Source: Flavicella sp.
GTDB lineage: Bacteria; Bacteroidota; Bacteroidia; Flavobacteriales; Flavobacteriaceae
Direction of reading: 5' to 3'
Assembly: GCF_029238425.1 (NCBI RefSeq)
Contig: NZ_JAQWGB010000174.1
Span: 1 to 32,533, forward strand
Length of the DNA stretch: 32,533 nucleotides
Of the stretch, positions 1-9,099 are shown in pieces (within the stretch, counting starts at the first letter, position 1; the number at the start of each line of letters is the position of its first letter). A model generated the notes under the pieces. It was not told the origin of the DNA and did not search any database. It worked only from the letters and a program-made list of their open reading frames with translations. The position numbers and the translations under genes are program-made.

Positions 1-1085
1 CCAAATTGATGTCCCATTTCATGTGCTACAAAATCAATGTCAAAAGAATCTCCTTTGGCAGGTGTTCTACCAGAGATACCTTGCGCTTTTTTGCTAGTAC
101 AAGGAGAAGATAATTCTGCCAATCCAGAAAATCCGGTACTAAATAAATGACCCATATCATAATTAGAAGATCCAATAATGGCATCACATTTTGCTTGAAC
201 TTCATCTAGCATTTTAAAATCATCATCACTGGTATAACCATCTGTGTCTGGATCTAAAAAAATTAAATCATCATTGTTAGCTAACAATTGCATTGTTAAG
301 GCAAGTTCTTTTTCAAAAACACCATTGATCCGAGTCATTGAAATATTCATGGCTGAGAGCACAGCTTCTTTTTTTACAGTTTCAGTTGCAGAAGCAGGGA
401 TTCCTTGATCAGCTAAATGATACTCGGCATATTCTCCAGTGCATGATAAAGCGAGTCTGAAAAGTCTAGATTTTCCATCATTGCTGCTTAGTTTTTGCAT
501 CTCATTTTTTTGAGATTTAGCAATAGCCATAGATTCATCTACAACTTTACATTCATAATTCATGTTGTCAAAATCAATATCACTTTTATCATATACTTTG
601 TAGGTTAAAGCATCTTTGGTATAAGGATCGATAAATTCGGTATTCCCGTTTTCTCTCAGTTTCATAGAGTGCAACCCTAGATTACTCAGGCTAAATCTTA
701 TGGTAGTTTTATAAGTATCTTTGGATACTCCGATATACGACTTAATATTTGGGTATTTTTCTTGTAGTTCTGGAGCCAAGGTTGAAACCTCAGTAATGGT
801 ATAGTTTTTTAGTTCTCCTTGTTTGTTAGGAAATGGAATTTCCAAAATAGATTTTTTTGTGCTTTTTGCAGACTTACTTCCTTTCAATATATTTTTTAAC
901 TGATCGATGTCCAGTCGATAAATTTTTTCCTTTTTTAATTGCGTGATTTTAGCATTTTTTTGAAACAATAACAGGCTAGAAGATGATTCCTCTGTCCATA
1001 AATCTTCATTTTGAGAATACCCAAGTGAGGTTGCAAAAAATGAAAGTAAAAGAAAGTATGTGAGTTGATTAGTAATATTGTTCAT
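1..1085 (-). CDS. Secreted reprolysin-like zinc metalloprotease, N-terminal part (cut by window edge)
   Basis: The reading frame is open from an ATG at 1083-1085 to the left edge, giving 361 codons without a stop. Residues 1-25 form a signal peptide (hydrophobic YFLLLSFFATSLGYSQ), so the protein is exported. The last visible residues contain FVAHEMGHQFG, with HEMGH at about 355-359. This is the start of the HExxHxxG zinc site of metzincins, preceded by a propeptide-like region. The layout matches the reprolysin-like (M12B-type) proteases of Flavobacteriia, which often carry a C-terminal secretion or adhesion domain, but that end lies outside the window. It is divergent from ribF. Peptidase class is clear from the motif; the subfamily is inferred. 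Confidence 0.8.
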   Translation of the reverse strand, partial: MNNITNQLTYFLLLSFFATSLGYSQNEDLWTEESSSSLLLFQKNAKITQLKKEKIYRLDIDQLKNILKGSKSAKSTKKSILEIPFPNKQGELKNYTITEVSTLAPELQEKYPNIKSYIGVSKDTYKTTIRFSLSNLGLHSMKLRENGNTEFIDPYTKDALTYKVYDKSDIDFDNMNYECKVVDESMAIAKSQKNEMQKLSSNDGKSRLFRLALSCTGEYAEYHLADQGIPASATETVKKEAVLSAMNISMTRINGVFEKELALTMQLLANNDDLIFLDPDTDGYTSDDDFKMLDEVQAKCDAIIGSSNYDMGHLFSTGFSGLAELSSPCTSKKAQGISGRTPAKGDSFDIDFVAHEMGHQF

Positions 1086-1103
1086 ATAAAAGTGCTTGTG
1101 TCA

Positions 1104-1111
1104 CAAACTTA
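1104..1111 (-). promoter_or_regulatory. Candidate -7 element for the metalloprotease gene
   Basis: On the minus strand this reads TAAGTTTG, a full match to the Bacteroidota TAnnTTTG -7 element, 18 nt before the ATG. No clear TTG -33 element lies at the usual distance. A second match (TAACTTTG) lies at 1164-1171, so which one is used is open. Confidence 0.4.
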
Positions 1112-1205
1112 TTTAAAATAAATTAGAGTTTTGATTAAAAAAGTCAGAAGTTGCTATAATCTGCAAAGTTAAACCATCCTGCTTTTTAAAAAAAAGGCAG
1201 ATCAA

Positions 1206-1237
1206 TTGAAGTTAAATCAAAAATGAGTGTAAATTTG
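1206..1237 (+). promoter_or_regulatory. ribF promoter
   Basis: TTG at 1206-1208, a 21-nt spacer, and TAAATTTG at 1230-1237 match the Bacteroidota -33/-7 pattern. The predicted leader to the TTG start codon of ribF is about 25 nt. Confidence 0.6.
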
Positions 1238-1267
1238 CAGCTGTATTAAAATTATAATTTTTTCCTG

Positions 1268-2194
1268 TTGAAAGTAATTGAAAATTACAAAAATTTTATA
1301 GATACCAAAAAATCTATTGTTACGATTGGGACTTTTGATGGAGTTCATATTGGTCATCAAGAAATTATTGCCCAGTTGGTTGCAACGGCTAAAAAAAATA
1401 ATGCGAATTCTGTTTTACTTACTTTTTTTCCGCACCCAAGAATGGTGTTGCAAAAAGACAATAGTATCAAACTGATCAATACCATTGACGAACGAATTGA
1501 GATTTTAGAAAAAACTGGGCTTGATTTTTTAATCATTCATCCTTTTGATAAAGAATTTTCTAGATTGACTGCTTTTGATTTTGTCAGAGATATTTTAGTA
1601 AATCATTTAAACACGGCTCAACTAGTGATTGGTTACGATCATCGCTTTGGAAGAAATAGGGAAGGCGATTTTGAGCAATTGGAAGAGTATGGAGATATGT
1701 ATGATTTTGTAGTCCAAGAAATTCCAGCGCAAGATGTCAATGCGATTTCTGTAAGTTCTACCAAAATTAGAAAAGCTTTGGCTGAGGGTGATATACATAA
1801 GGTTTCAAAATATTTAGGACATGCCTTTACGCTTTCTGGAAAGGTAGTTTCGGGTGAAAGGTTAGGAAATACAATTGGATACCCAACGGCTAATTTAGAA
1901 ATTAAGGAGTCTTATAAATTGATTCCCAAAAAAGGTGCTTATTTGGTCAAATCTATTGTCAATAATAAAGCTGTTTATGGGATGATGAATATTGGTGTTC
2001 GTCCTACTGTGAAAGGAGGACATCAAACAATTGAAACTCATTTCTTTGATTTCGAAGGAGATTTATATGGTCAAAACTTGCAGATAGAGTTACTTGAGTT
2101 TTTAAGAGAAGAACAAAAATTTCAATCTGTTGATGCCTTAAAGGAACAATTGGCTTTGGATAAAAAAAAATCATTAGCACTTTTAGAAAATTAA
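1268..2194 (+). CDS. ribF: Bifunctional riboflavin kinase / FAD synthetase
   Basis: Cytoplasmic enzyme that phosphorylates riboflavin to FMN and adenylylates FMN to FAD. The 308 residues are the normal family length. The FAD synthetase domain shows GTFDGVHIGH at 21-30, GYDHRFG at 122-128 and SSTKIR at 163-168. The riboflavin kinase domain shows GNTIGYPTANL at 200-210 and THFFDFEGDLYG at about 257-268. The start is a TTG codon: no in-frame ATG lies upstream after the promoter, and starting there places the first motif at the position usual for the family. It sits ahead of serS, which appears to have its own promoter. Confidence 0.95.
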   Translation: MKVIENYKNFIDTKKSIVTIGTFDGVHIGHQEIIAQLVATAKKNNANSVLLTFFPHPRMVLQKDNSIKLINTIDERIEILEKTGLDFLIIHPFDKEFSRLTAFDFVRDILVNHLNTAQLVIGYDHRFGRNREGDFEQLEEYGDMYDFVVQEIPAQDVNAISVSSTKIRKALAEGDIHKVSKYLGHAFTLSGKVVSGERLGNTIGYPTANLEIKESYKLIPKKGAYLVKSIVNNKAVYGMMNIGVRPTVKGGHQTIETHFFDFEGDLYGQNLQIELLEFLREEQKFQSVDALKEQLALDKKKSLALLEN

Positions 2195-2277
2195 AAACGT
2201 CATAATGAGGATTGTGATGCGCAATTAGACTGCTCAAACTATTCTCTTTTTATGGGCTTTTTGAAAATCTATTTTTA

Positions 2278-2285
2278 TAAATTTG
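2278..2285 (+). promoter_or_regulatory. serS -7 element
   Basis: TAAATTTG followed by C matches the TAnnTTTG consensus, 22 nt before the serS ATG. The nearest TTG upstream (2261-2263) is only 14 nt away, closer than usual, so the -33 part is weak. Confidence 0.5.
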
Positions 2286-2307
2286 CCTTTTTAAAATAGA
2301 TGATAAA

Positions 2308-3582
2308 ATGTTACAAGTTCACTACATAAAAGACAATAAAGAAACGGTATTGGCCGGTTTGGCAAAACGTAACTTTAAAAATGCTGAAAGTACTATAGAT
2401 GCTGTGTTAAAAGCAGATGAAGATAGGAAGTCTACCCAAGCTGCATTGGATGCTATTTTAGCAGAGTCTAACAAAATTTCAAAAGAAATAGGGATTTTAT
2501 TTAAGTCAGGTGAACCTCAAAAAGCAAATGTCTTAAAAGAAAAAACGGGAGCTTTAAAAGAAGAATCTAAGCAATTAACAGACAAGCTTGCTGCTGTCAA
2601 TGTTTCTTTGCAAGATTTATTATATACAATTCCTAACGTTCCAAATGTAATTGTCCCAGCTGGAACAAGTGAAGAGGATAACGAAACTGTTTTTGAAGAA
2701 GGAGTAATTCCAGAACTTCATGAAGGAGCTTTACCTCATTGGGAGCTAGTCAAGAAATATGATATTATTGATTTTGAACTGGGAAATAAAATTACTGCCG
2801 CTGGTTTTCCTGTTTACAAAGGAAAGGGAGCAAGATTGCAACGTGCATTGATCAATTATTTTTTGGATAAAAATTCAGAAGCAGGATATCAAGAAGTGCA
2901 ACCTCCTTATTTGGTAAATGAAGCCTCAGGTATTGCAACAGGGCAATTGCCAGATAAAGAAGGACAAATGTATCATGACGCAAAGGATGATTTGTATTTG
3001 ATACCTACAGGAGAAGTTCCAGTAACAAATATTTACAGAGATGTTATTTTAAAAGGGGAAGAATTCCCTGTTTTAAATACAGCTTACTCTCCTTGTTTTA
3101 GAAGAGAGGCAGGTTCTTATGGAGCTCATGTAAGAGGATTGAATAGATTGCATCAATTTGACAAAGTAGAAATTGTTAGAATTGAAAAACCTGAGAACTC
3201 ATACAAAGCATTGGATGGAATGGTAGCTCATGTTCAAGAGTTGTTAAGAGAATTAGGATTGCCTTATAGAATATTAAAATTATGCGGTGGAGATCTAGGA
3301 TTTACATCTGCTTTGACTTATGATTTTGAAGCGTATTCAACATCTCAAGGAAAATGGTTAGAGATAAGTTCTGTTTCGAATTTTGAAACTTTCCAAGCGA
3401 ACCGTTTAAAACTAAGATATAAAAATGAAGAAGGTAAAAAACAACTAGCACATACCCTAAACGGAAGTGCTTTGGCTTTGCCACGAGTTTTGGCTTCTTT
3501 GTTAGAAAATAATCAAACACCAGAAGGAATAAAAATCCCAGAAGTTTTGGTGCCTTATACTGGTTTTGATATGATCAATTAA
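2308..3582 (+). CDS. serS: Seryl-tRNA synthetase
   Basis: Class II aminoacyl-tRNA synthetase that charges tRNA-Ser (and tRNA-Sec where present) in the cytoplasm. It is full length at 424 residues. The N-terminal ~110 residues are rich in Lys/Glu/Leu and form the coiled-coil arm that grips the tRNA. The catalytic core shows TGEVPVT at 234-240, motif 2 around FRREAGSYGAHVRG at 264-277, ISSVSNFETFQANR at about 353-366, and motif 3 around NGSALALPRVLASLLE at 385-400. A strong terminator follows directly. Confidence 0.97.
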   Translation: MLQVHYIKDNKETVLAGLAKRNFKNAESTIDAVLKADEDRKSTQAALDAILAESNKISKEIGILFKSGEPQKANVLKEKTGALKEESKQLTDKLAAVNVSLQDLLYTIPNVPNVIVPAGTSEEDNETVFEEGVIPELHEGALPHWELVKKYDIIDFELGNKITAAGFPVYKGKGARLQRALINYFLDKNSEAGYQEVQPPYLVNEASGIATGQLPDKEGQMYHDAKDDLYLIPTGEVPVTNIYRDVILKGEEFPVLNTAYSPCFRREAGSYGAHVRGLNRLHQFDKVEIVRIEKPENSYKALDGMVAHVQELLRELGLPYRILKLCGGDLGFTSALTYDFEAYSTSQGKWLEISSVSNFETFQANRLKLRYKNEEGKKQLAHTLNGSALALPRVLASLLENNQTPEGIKIPEVLVPYTGFDMIN

Positions 3583-3600
3583 AAATTGAATCAACAAATC

Positions 3601-3637
3601 AAAAAAGCCCTTTGCAAATTTTGCAAAGGGCTTTTTT
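3601..3637. terminator. Bidirectional terminator between serS and the SPFH gene
   Basis: GCCCTTTGCAAA (3607-3618) pairs with TTTGCAAAGGGC (3620-3631). The stem is flanked by A6 (3601-3606) and T6 (3632-3637), so it can end serS on the plus strand and the convergent SPFH gene on the minus strand. Confidence 0.9.
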
Positions 3638-3654
3638 ATTTTAGAACAGGATGA

Positions 3655-4848
3655 TTATTTTCTTTTTGATAATTTATCGTTGATGTCCATTAAATATTTT
3701 ATACCAACAGCTTCCATAGGGTTGGCGCCGCCATCTCCACCACCAATAACGATATTTGGAACATTAGCTTTAGCAAGCTCTCTTGCTACTCCAATTCTTG
3801 TTTCCATTTCAATACTAGCAGCTTCTAACGGTGTTAAACCTGCCGCTACTTTTAATTTATCTCCTTTTGCTTCAGCTTCTTTTAAAACAAGTTTTGCTGC
3901 AGCATCTAGTTTTGCCTGTTCTAAGTTTTCTGCAGCTACAAGCTTTGCTTTTCTCGCTCTAATAACTTCTTGAAGTTCGTCTGCTTCTTCTGTTGCTTTT
4001 GTTTTGGCAATTAATTTTTCTCCTTTAGCTTTTTCGGTAAGTGCTTCTTGCTGAGCAGTGATTAATTCTTGTTTTGCTGTAGCCTCGTCTGAGGCAGCAT
4101 CAATCTTTGCTTTTAATTTTTCGTAAATTCTGTCATCATAAATAACTTCATCTATGGAAGCAAAAGAAGCTACAATTCCATATTCTTGAATATCTGAAAC
4201 ACTTCGCTTTATATTGCCTTTTTCATCAAGTTTTTCTTGAACTTGTATATAGGTTTTTGTAGAACCATCTTCTAACAATCTTGTTTTTGTTTCTGTAATT
4301 AATAATACTTGACCATTTCTCAGTTGATCTTGAAAATATTCGTTCAATTGAGACTGACCTCCTGAATAATGTGCTTCTGAACTCATACGTTGCGTACTAT
4401 ACGATGCAATTTGTTTTTGATACATCAGCAAGGTAGTTGTCATCAAATTATTGATGTTTGTATAGGTTTTGTGAAGGTCAATCATTTTTGATTTATCACT
4501 TGGTAAATCCCATTTGGTGGTGTGGCTAAGTGTTGCCGCATCTCCTTCTGAGAAAGTACCCATATGAGGTAACATATGGTAATCTGCATCCGGTGAAATA
4601 TGTTCTCTGCTACTTACCTGTATCGTTACATTGTTAGGATATGTTGTAACTTTAGAAAAGAAACCACTAAAATAAAGACCAGGTGTAAAACGAACATCTA
4701 AATCTCCTGATAAGGTTTGAACAACTTGACGCTCACCAGCATCATTGTTGCTAAATGGATTGAAAGAAATAATTGCTACTGCAAGGACTCCAACTCCTAT
4801 TAATACTTTTACACGTGTTGGTGTAATACCGAAATTACTTAAATTCAT
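3655..4848 (-). CDS. SPFH/band-7 domain membrane protein
   Basis: A 397-residue protein with one N-terminal membrane span (about 13-29, VKVLIGVGVLAVAIISF). A band-7/SPFH-like region runs to roughly residue 240. An Ala/Glu/Lys-rich stretch at about 245-330 is the typical long coiled coil of flotillin/HflC-like scaffolds. A short Gly-rich segment (GGGDGG) lies near 367. Family members form oligomeric rings or cages at membranes and help organise proteases or membrane domains. The exact role here cannot be read from sequence. The gene is monocistronic, convergent with serS and divergent from the DUF4286 gene. Confidence 0.7.
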   Translation of the reverse strand: MNLSNFGITPTRVKVLIGVGVLAVAIISFNPFSNNDAGERQVVQTLSGDLDVRFTPGLYFSGFFSKVTTYPNNVTIQVSSREHISPDADYHMLPHMGTFSEGDAATLSHTTKWDLPSDKSKMIDLHKTYTNINNLMTTTLLMYQKQIASYSTQRMSSEAHYSGGQSQLNEYFQDQLRNGQVLLITETKTRLLEDGSTKTYIQVQEKLDEKGNIKRSVSDIQEYGIVASFASIDEVIYDDRIYEKLKAKIDAASDEATAKQELITAQQEALTEKAKGEKLIAKTKATEEADELQEVIRARKAKLVAAENLEQAKLDAAAKLVLKEAEAKGDKLKVAAGLTPLEAASIEMETRIGVARELAKANVPNIVIGGGDGGANPMEAVGIKYLMDINDKLSKRK

Positions 4849-4977
4849 AGACTTATATTTTGATTTGAAAAGCGAAGAAAAAGTATTTTTTTAGTATAAC
4901 ATTGTTTTTTGCATTTTTTTTAAAGTTTATGAATGACTTTCTATGTTTTATTTAATGTCAAGTCGGTATTTCAGTAA

Positions 4978-5008
4978 TTGGGTAGCAATATTATTCTACC
5001 TATCTTTG
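4978..5008 (+). promoter_or_regulatory. Promoter of the DUF4286-rsmA-mgtE cluster
   Basis: TTG at 4978-4980, a 20-nt spacer and TATCTTTG at 5001-5008 match the Bacteroidota housekeeping promoter. The leader to the ATG at 5037 is about 25 nt. Confidence 0.65.
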
Positions 5009-5036
5009 ACCTCAGAAAAATAAAAGAATACAGAAG

Positions 5037-5363
5037 ATGTACGTTTATAATATTACTACAAATATTGAAGGGAGTTGTGAGCAAGAATGGTTGCTTTGGA
5101 TGCAAGAAACACATATTCCCGAAACTTTAGAAACAGGGAAATTTCTTTCTGCTAAAATGTGTAAAGTTTTGGTGGAAGAAGAGATGGGAGGAGTAACCTA
5201 TAGCGTACAGTATATGGTGGAAACGAAAGAGGCTTTGGAGGCTTTTTATAAAGAAGATTCTGTGAATCTTAAAAATAAGATGAATTCAAAATATGCTGGG
5301 AAATTTGTCTTTTTTGAAACGGAAATGAAATTAATTGATAAGCAGTTTGCCTCAAAAAATTAA
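5037..5363 (+). CDS. DUF4286 family protein
   Basis: A small cytoplasmic protein of 108 residues with no signal peptide or membrane span. It begins MYVYNITTNIE and carries a His-Ile-Pro motif (THIPE) near residue 26-30. It has the length and overall pattern of the DUF4286 family, predicted to have a ferredoxin-like/dimeric alpha-beta barrel fold. No function is assigned to the family. It precedes rsmA by 64 nt and probably shares its transcript; this pairing is common in flavobacteria. Confidence 0.75.
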   Translation: MYVYNITTNIEGSCEQEWLLWMQETHIPETLETGKFLSAKMCKVLVEEEMGGVTYSVQYMVETKEALEAFYKEDSVNLKNKMNSKYAGKFVFFETEMKLIDKQFASKN

Positions 5364-5427
5364 ATAAGATTGGTTATTTGCCTGTAACAATTGTTCTAAG
5401 CAAATGTCTTCCAAATACTAAAACGAC

Positions 5428-6201
5428 ATGACAGTAAGAGCCAAAAAACATTTAGGACAACATTTTTTAAAAGATGAAAAGTTTGCGAGTGATATTGCAA
5501 ATAGCCTTACAGAAAATGGGTATGATACCGTTTTGGAAATTGGTCCTGGAATGGGAGTAATGACAAAGTATTTGTTAGAAAAAAACTACACGACTCATGT
5601 GGTAGAAATCGATACAGAGTCTGTTGAGTATTTACAGAATACGTATTTAAAATTGGCTCCAAGAATTATCTCCAAGGATTTTTTAAAAATGAATTTGTCA
5701 GAGTTTTTTGAAGGACAATTCGCAATCGTTGGGAATTTTCCTTATAATATTTCTACGCAAATTGTTTTTAAAACATTGGAGTTTAGAGCTCAAATACCAG
5801 AGTTTTCCGGAATGTTTCAGAAAGAGGTAGCAGAGAGAATTGCCGAGAAAGAAGGAAGTAAGAAATATGGTATTTTGTCGGTTTTAGCTCAGGCTTTTTA
5901 CGATGTTGAATATTTGTTTACCGTGCCACCAACAGTGTTCAATCCACCACCTAAAGTAGACTCAGGAGTGATTAGAATGATCAGAAAGGAGAATTATTCG
6001 CTACCTGTTGATGAGAAAATGTTTTTTAGAGTTGTGAAAACTGCGTTTGGACAAAGAAGAAAAATGTTGAGAAGTAGTTTAAAAGCTTTAAATTTATCCG
6101 AATCTTTACGAGGTTCAGAATTATTTACCAAGAGACCAGAACAATTGTCTGTTGAAGCATTTATTAACCTTACTTCATTGATAGAAAATGACACACATTG
6201 A
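5428..6201 (+). CDS. rsmA: 16S rRNA adenine-1518/1519 N6-dimethyltransferase
   Basis: RsmA/KsgA dimethylates two adjacent adenines in the 3' terminal hairpin of 16S rRNA during small-subunit maturation. The 257 residues fit the family. Visible motifs are KKHLGQHFL at 7-14, the SAM-binding [10 protein letters not shown] at 37-46, the acidic residue pair E-I-D at 60-62, and the catalytic GNFPYNIS at 102-109 (the family N-L/F-P-Y motif). The C-terminal helical domain contains the [10 protein letters not shown] rRNA-contact segment. Its last codons overlap the start of mgtE by 14 nt, which implies co-transcription and possibly translational coupling. Confidence 0.96.
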   Translation: MTVRAKKHLGQHFLKDEKFASDIANSLTENGYDTVLEIGPGMGVMTKYLLEKNYTTHVVEIDTESVEYLQNTYLKLAPRIISKDFLKMNLSEFFEGQFAIVGNFPYNISTQIVFKTLEFRAQIPEFSGMFQKEVAERIAEKEGSKKYGILSVLAQAFYDVEYLFTVPPTVFNPPPKVDSGVIRMIRKENYSLPVDEKMFFRVVKTAFGQRRKMLRSSLKALNLSESLRGSELFTKRPEQLSVEAFINLTSLIENDTH

Positions 6202-7540
6202 AATTACTCCAGATTTTTTAAGTGATGTTAAAGAACTTATAGCAAAGGGAGACAATCGAGCTTTGTCTTTACTTTTTGAAGAGATGCATCATGCTGATTT
6301 GGCTGAGGTTTTAGATGACCTAAACTTCGATGACGCCGTGTTTATCATTCGTTTGTTAGATACAGAGAAAACTGCGGATATTCTTACGGAATTGGATGAG
6401 GATACTAGGGAGAAAATACTTCAGGAACTATCTTCAAAAGAAATTGCCAAAGAAATAGGAGAGTTAGATTCTGATGATGCCGCCGATATTATTGGTGAAT
6501 TACCTGAGGAACAAAAGAATGAGGTTATATCCCAGATTGAGGATGTGGAACATGCAAAAGATATTGTGGATCTTTTGCGTTATGATGAGGATACAGCAGG
6601 TGGTTTGATGGGGAAGGAGTTGATCAAGGTCAATGAAAACTGGGCAAATTTACGCTGCGTTAAAGAAATGCGAAAGCAAGCAGAAGATTATGATAAGGTG
6701 CATACGATTTATGTAGTAGATGATAATGATGTGTTAAAAGGTAGACTTTCTTTAAAAAGTTTACTTACTACTTCTACAAAAACACCTGTAAAGGATGTTT
6801 ACAATCCTAAAATCACATTTGTAAGAGCAGATGAAAATGATGAGGATGTTGCCAAAACAATGCAGAAATACGATTTATTTGTAGTGCCTGTAGTGGATGA
6901 AATGAATAGATTGATCGGGCAGATTACTTTGGATGATGTGGTAGATGTAATTCGTGATGAGGCGGATAAAGATTATCAAATGGCAGCGGGTATTACGGAT
7001 GATGTTGAGGCGGATGATAGTATATTACAATTGACAAAAGCAAGACTACCTTGGCTTGTGCTTGGACTTTTAGGAGGTTTGGGAGCAGGTTCTATTATGG
7101 GAGGTTTTGAAGAGGCTTTAAAAAATTACCCAAATTTATTTTTCTTTACGCCGTTAATCGCGGCCATGGCGGGTAATGTTGGAGTTCAATCTAGTGCCAT
7201 TATGGTACAAGGTTTAGCCAATAATAACATCAAGGGAAGTGTTGTAAGTCGTTTGTTAAAAGAGGTGGGACTTACTTTATTAAACGGATTAGCATTGGCT
7301 TTGTTGGTGACTATTTATGGCTTTTTTCAAATAGAAAACAGTACCATTACCTTTGTAATTGCCTTAGCGTTGATGATTGTCATAACAATTGCAGCTGTCA
7401 TAGGAACTTTTATACCAATCCTATTAGATAGAAATGGAATTGATCCAGCCCTTGCTACAGGTCCATTTATAACTACAAGTAATGATATTTTTGGAATCTT
7501 AATTTATTTTATGATCGCCAAGTTTATGCTAGGATTTTAA
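6188..7540 (+). CDS. mgtE: Magnesium transporter MgtE
   Basis: Inner-membrane Mg2+ channel of 450 residues. The N-terminal acidic MgtE_N superhelical domain (about 20-125) and two CBS domains (about 135-260) form the Mg2+-sensing cytosolic gate. Five membrane helices follow from about 285. The pore signature [13 protein letters not shown] is at 325-337. [19 protein letters not shown] ends at D433, the position equivalent to the selectivity aspartate of Thermus MgtE. The ATG overlaps rsmA by 14 nt. The 3' end overlaps the convergent methyltransferase gene by 12 nt. Confidence 0.95.
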   Translation: MTHIEITPDFLSDVKELIAKGDNRALSLLFEEMHHADLAEVLDDLNFDDAVFIIRLLDTEKTADILTELDEDTREKILQELSSKEIAKEIGELDSDDAADIIGELPEEQKNEVISQIEDVEHAKDIVDLLRYDEDTAGGLMGKELIKVNENWANLRCVKEMRKQAEDYDKVHTIYVVDDNDVLKGRLSLKSLLTTSTKTPVKDVYNPKITFVRADENDEDVAKTMQKYDLFVVPVVDEMNRLIGQITLDDVVDVIRDEADKDYQMAAGITDDVEADDSILQLTKARLPWLVLGLLGGLGAGSIMGGFEEALKNYPNLFFFTPLIAAMAGNVGVQSSAIMVQGLANNNIKGSVVSRLLKEVGLTLLNGLALALLVTIYGFFQIENSTITFVIALALMIVITIAAVIGTFIPILLDRNGIDPALATGPFITTSNDIFGILIYFMIAKFMLGF

Positions 7541-8068
7541 TCTTAACTTTTCTAAAAATTTCCACAAAACAATTCCTGTTGTTACTGAAATATTTAAGGA
7601 ATGTTTGGTCCCAAATTGAGGGATTTCAATACAATGATCCGAAGTAGAGACAACTTCTTGTTGTACTCCTTTTACTTCATTCCCCATCACAATTGCATAT
7701 TTGTTGTTAGTAGAGATGTCAAAATCTTCAAGCATAGTAGCGTTATCAGCTTGTTCTATAGAAGCAACGATATATCCGTTTTCTTGTAATGATTGTACAA
7801 CATCGATTGTGTTTTCCACATATTCCCAAGCCACCGTTTCCGTAGCTCCTAACGCGGTTTTATGAATGTCTTTATTTGGAGGAGTCGCTGTGATTCCACA
7901 TAAATATATTTTTTCAACAACAAATGCATCACTGGTTCTAAAAACGGAACCAATGTTATTCAAGCTTCTTATATTATCTAAAATAACAACCAAAGGAATT
8001 TTTTCTGTTTGTTTGAATTCCTCTACCTCAAGTCTATTTAGTTCACTGTTTTTTAGTTTACGCATCAT
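7529..8068 (-). CDS. TrmH/SpoU-family RNA 2'-O-methyltransferase
   Basis: SPOUT-class methyltransferase of 179 residues. All three SpoU motifs are present: motif 1 NIRSLNNIGSVFRT at 32-45 (conserved N and R), motif 2 IVMGNEVKGV at 126-135, and motif 3 IPQFGTKHSLNISVTTGIV at 149-167, which builds the trefoil knot and SAM site. It lacks the extra N-terminal substrate-binding domain of rRNA enzymes such as RlmB, which favours a short TrmH/TrmL-like tRNA enzyme; the target base is not determinable. Two ATGs (8066-8068 and 8063-8065) are possible starts. Confidence 0.88.
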   Translation of the reverse strand: MMRKLKNSELNRLEVEEFKQTEKIPLVVILDNIRSLNNIGSVFRTSDAFVVEKIYLCGITATPPNKDIHKTALGATETVAWEYVENTIDVVQSLQENGYIVASIEQADNATMLEDFDISTNNKYAIVMGNEVKGVQQEVVSTSDHCIEIPQFGTKHSLNISVTTGIVLWKFLEKLRLKS

Positions 8069-8083
8069 TGTGTTTTAGACTGT

Positions 8084-8114
8084 CAAAATTAACTAGTTTT
8101 CTAAGCTATAACAA
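8084..8114 (-). promoter_or_regulatory. Promoter of the TrmH-family gene
   Basis: On the minus strand TTG (8112-8114), a 20-nt spacer and TAATTTTG (8084-8091) match the Bacteroidota promoter. The leader is short, about 12 nt. Confidence 0.65.
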
Positions 8115-8156
8115 ATTTATTTGTTTGTAAAGCTTCTGTTATATTAGAAAGTTTTG

Positions 8157-8188
8157 TTGCGAATTCATAAAGATTTATTTTAGATTTG
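8157..8188 (+). promoter_or_regulatory. Promoter of the metallophosphatase gene, abutting the start codon
   Basis: TTG at 8157-8159, a 21-nt spacer and TAGATTTG at 8181-8188 match the consensus. The ATG at 8194 is only 5 nt after the -7 element, so transcription would begin at or beside the start codon (leaderless mRNA). Confidence 0.55.
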
Positions 8189-8193
8189 ATCTT

Positions 8194-8931
8194 ATGAATG
8201 CAAAAAGTAGAACATTAGTAATAGGAGATATACACGGAGCTTTAAAAGCTTTGATTCAAGTGTTAGAAAAAGCAGAAGTAACAGAGAATGATTTGCTTAT
8301 TTTTTTAGGTGATTATGTAGATGGTTGGAGTCAATCACCTGAGGTTATCAATTACCTGATTCAATTAAAACAGAGTCATAATTGTATATTTATGAGAGGA
8401 AATCATGACGATCTTTGCTATCGATGGCTAAAGCATGGGGAAAGTAATGAAACTTGGCTCCTTCATGGAGGTCAAGCTACGGTAGATGCTTATGAAAATA
8501 TACCGTATAATTTTAGAAGTATTCATATTCACTTTTTTGAAAACTTAGAAGATTATTACTTAGACGATGAAGATCGATTGTTTGTTCATGCTGGATTTAC
8601 CAATCATAATGGCGTAGGGCATGAATTTTTTGATAGGATGTTTTATTGGGATAGATCTCTTTGGGAAATGGCTCTAGCGATGGATAAAAATCTTAAAAAA
8701 GGGGATATGTATTATCCTAAAAGGTTGTCTCATTATAAAGAAATATTTATCGGACATACTGCCTTATCAAGGATTGGGAAAGAGGTGCCCTATCAGGCAG
8801 CCAATGTATGGAATGTTGATACAGGAGCTGCACATAAAAACTCGCTAACCATTATGGACGTTGATACTAAGGAGTTTTGGCAAAGTGTTCCAGTGCACAA
8901 ATTATATCCAAAAGAGAAGGGAAGGAATTAG
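8194..8931 (+). CDS. Serine/threonine-type metallophosphoesterase
   Basis: A 245-residue calcineurin-like phosphatase with the full PPP-type metal-site set: GDIHG at 11-15, GDYVDGW at 39-45, GNHD at 69-72, HAG at 132-134 and IGHT at about 186-189. There is no signal peptide, so it acts in the cytoplasm. Proteins of this kind dephosphorylate phosphoproteins or small molecules (diadenosine-tetraphosphatase-like relatives exist); the substrate is not readable here. The start is fixed because GDIHG follows only 10 residues later. A weak hairpin terminator follows. Confidence 0.85.
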   Translation: MNAKSRTLVIGDIHGALKALIQVLEKAEVTENDLLIFLGDYVDGWSQSPEVINYLIQLKQSHNCIFMRGNHDDLCYRWLKHGESNETWLLHGGQATVDAYENIPYNFRSIHIHFFENLEDYYLDDEDRLFVHAGFTNHNGVGHEFFDRMFYWDRSLWEMALAMDKNLKKGDMYYPKRLSHYKEIFIGHTALSRIGKEVPYQAANVWNVDTGAAHKNSLTIMDVDTKEFWQSVPVHKLYPKEKGRN

Positions 8932-8939
8932 TCAGTAGG

Positions 8940-8980
8940 ATGTTAAATTTACGTAAAGAACTTAACATATGTATATTTTT
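8940..8980 (+). terminator. Probable terminator of the phosphatase gene
   Basis: ATGTTAA (8940-8946) pairs with TTAACAT (8962-8968), with the palindrome TTTACGTAAA in the loop. A T-rich tract (ATGTATATTTTTT) follows. The stem is AT-rich, hence moderate confidence. Confidence 0.4.
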
Positions 8981-9099
8981 TGTATATTTACACCCCCTAA
9001 TGATTTACGAAACTATTTTTTCAGTAGCAACTATTTAATATGTTGTGAAGTTTCATGAAATGTATTTTTCATGTTATTACGAATTATAAATTGTAAGTT

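Noticed and set aside
2004-2237. Minus-strand frame across the ribF 3' end.
   Set aside because: Lies almost entirely antisense to conserved ribF sequence; composition not protein-like.
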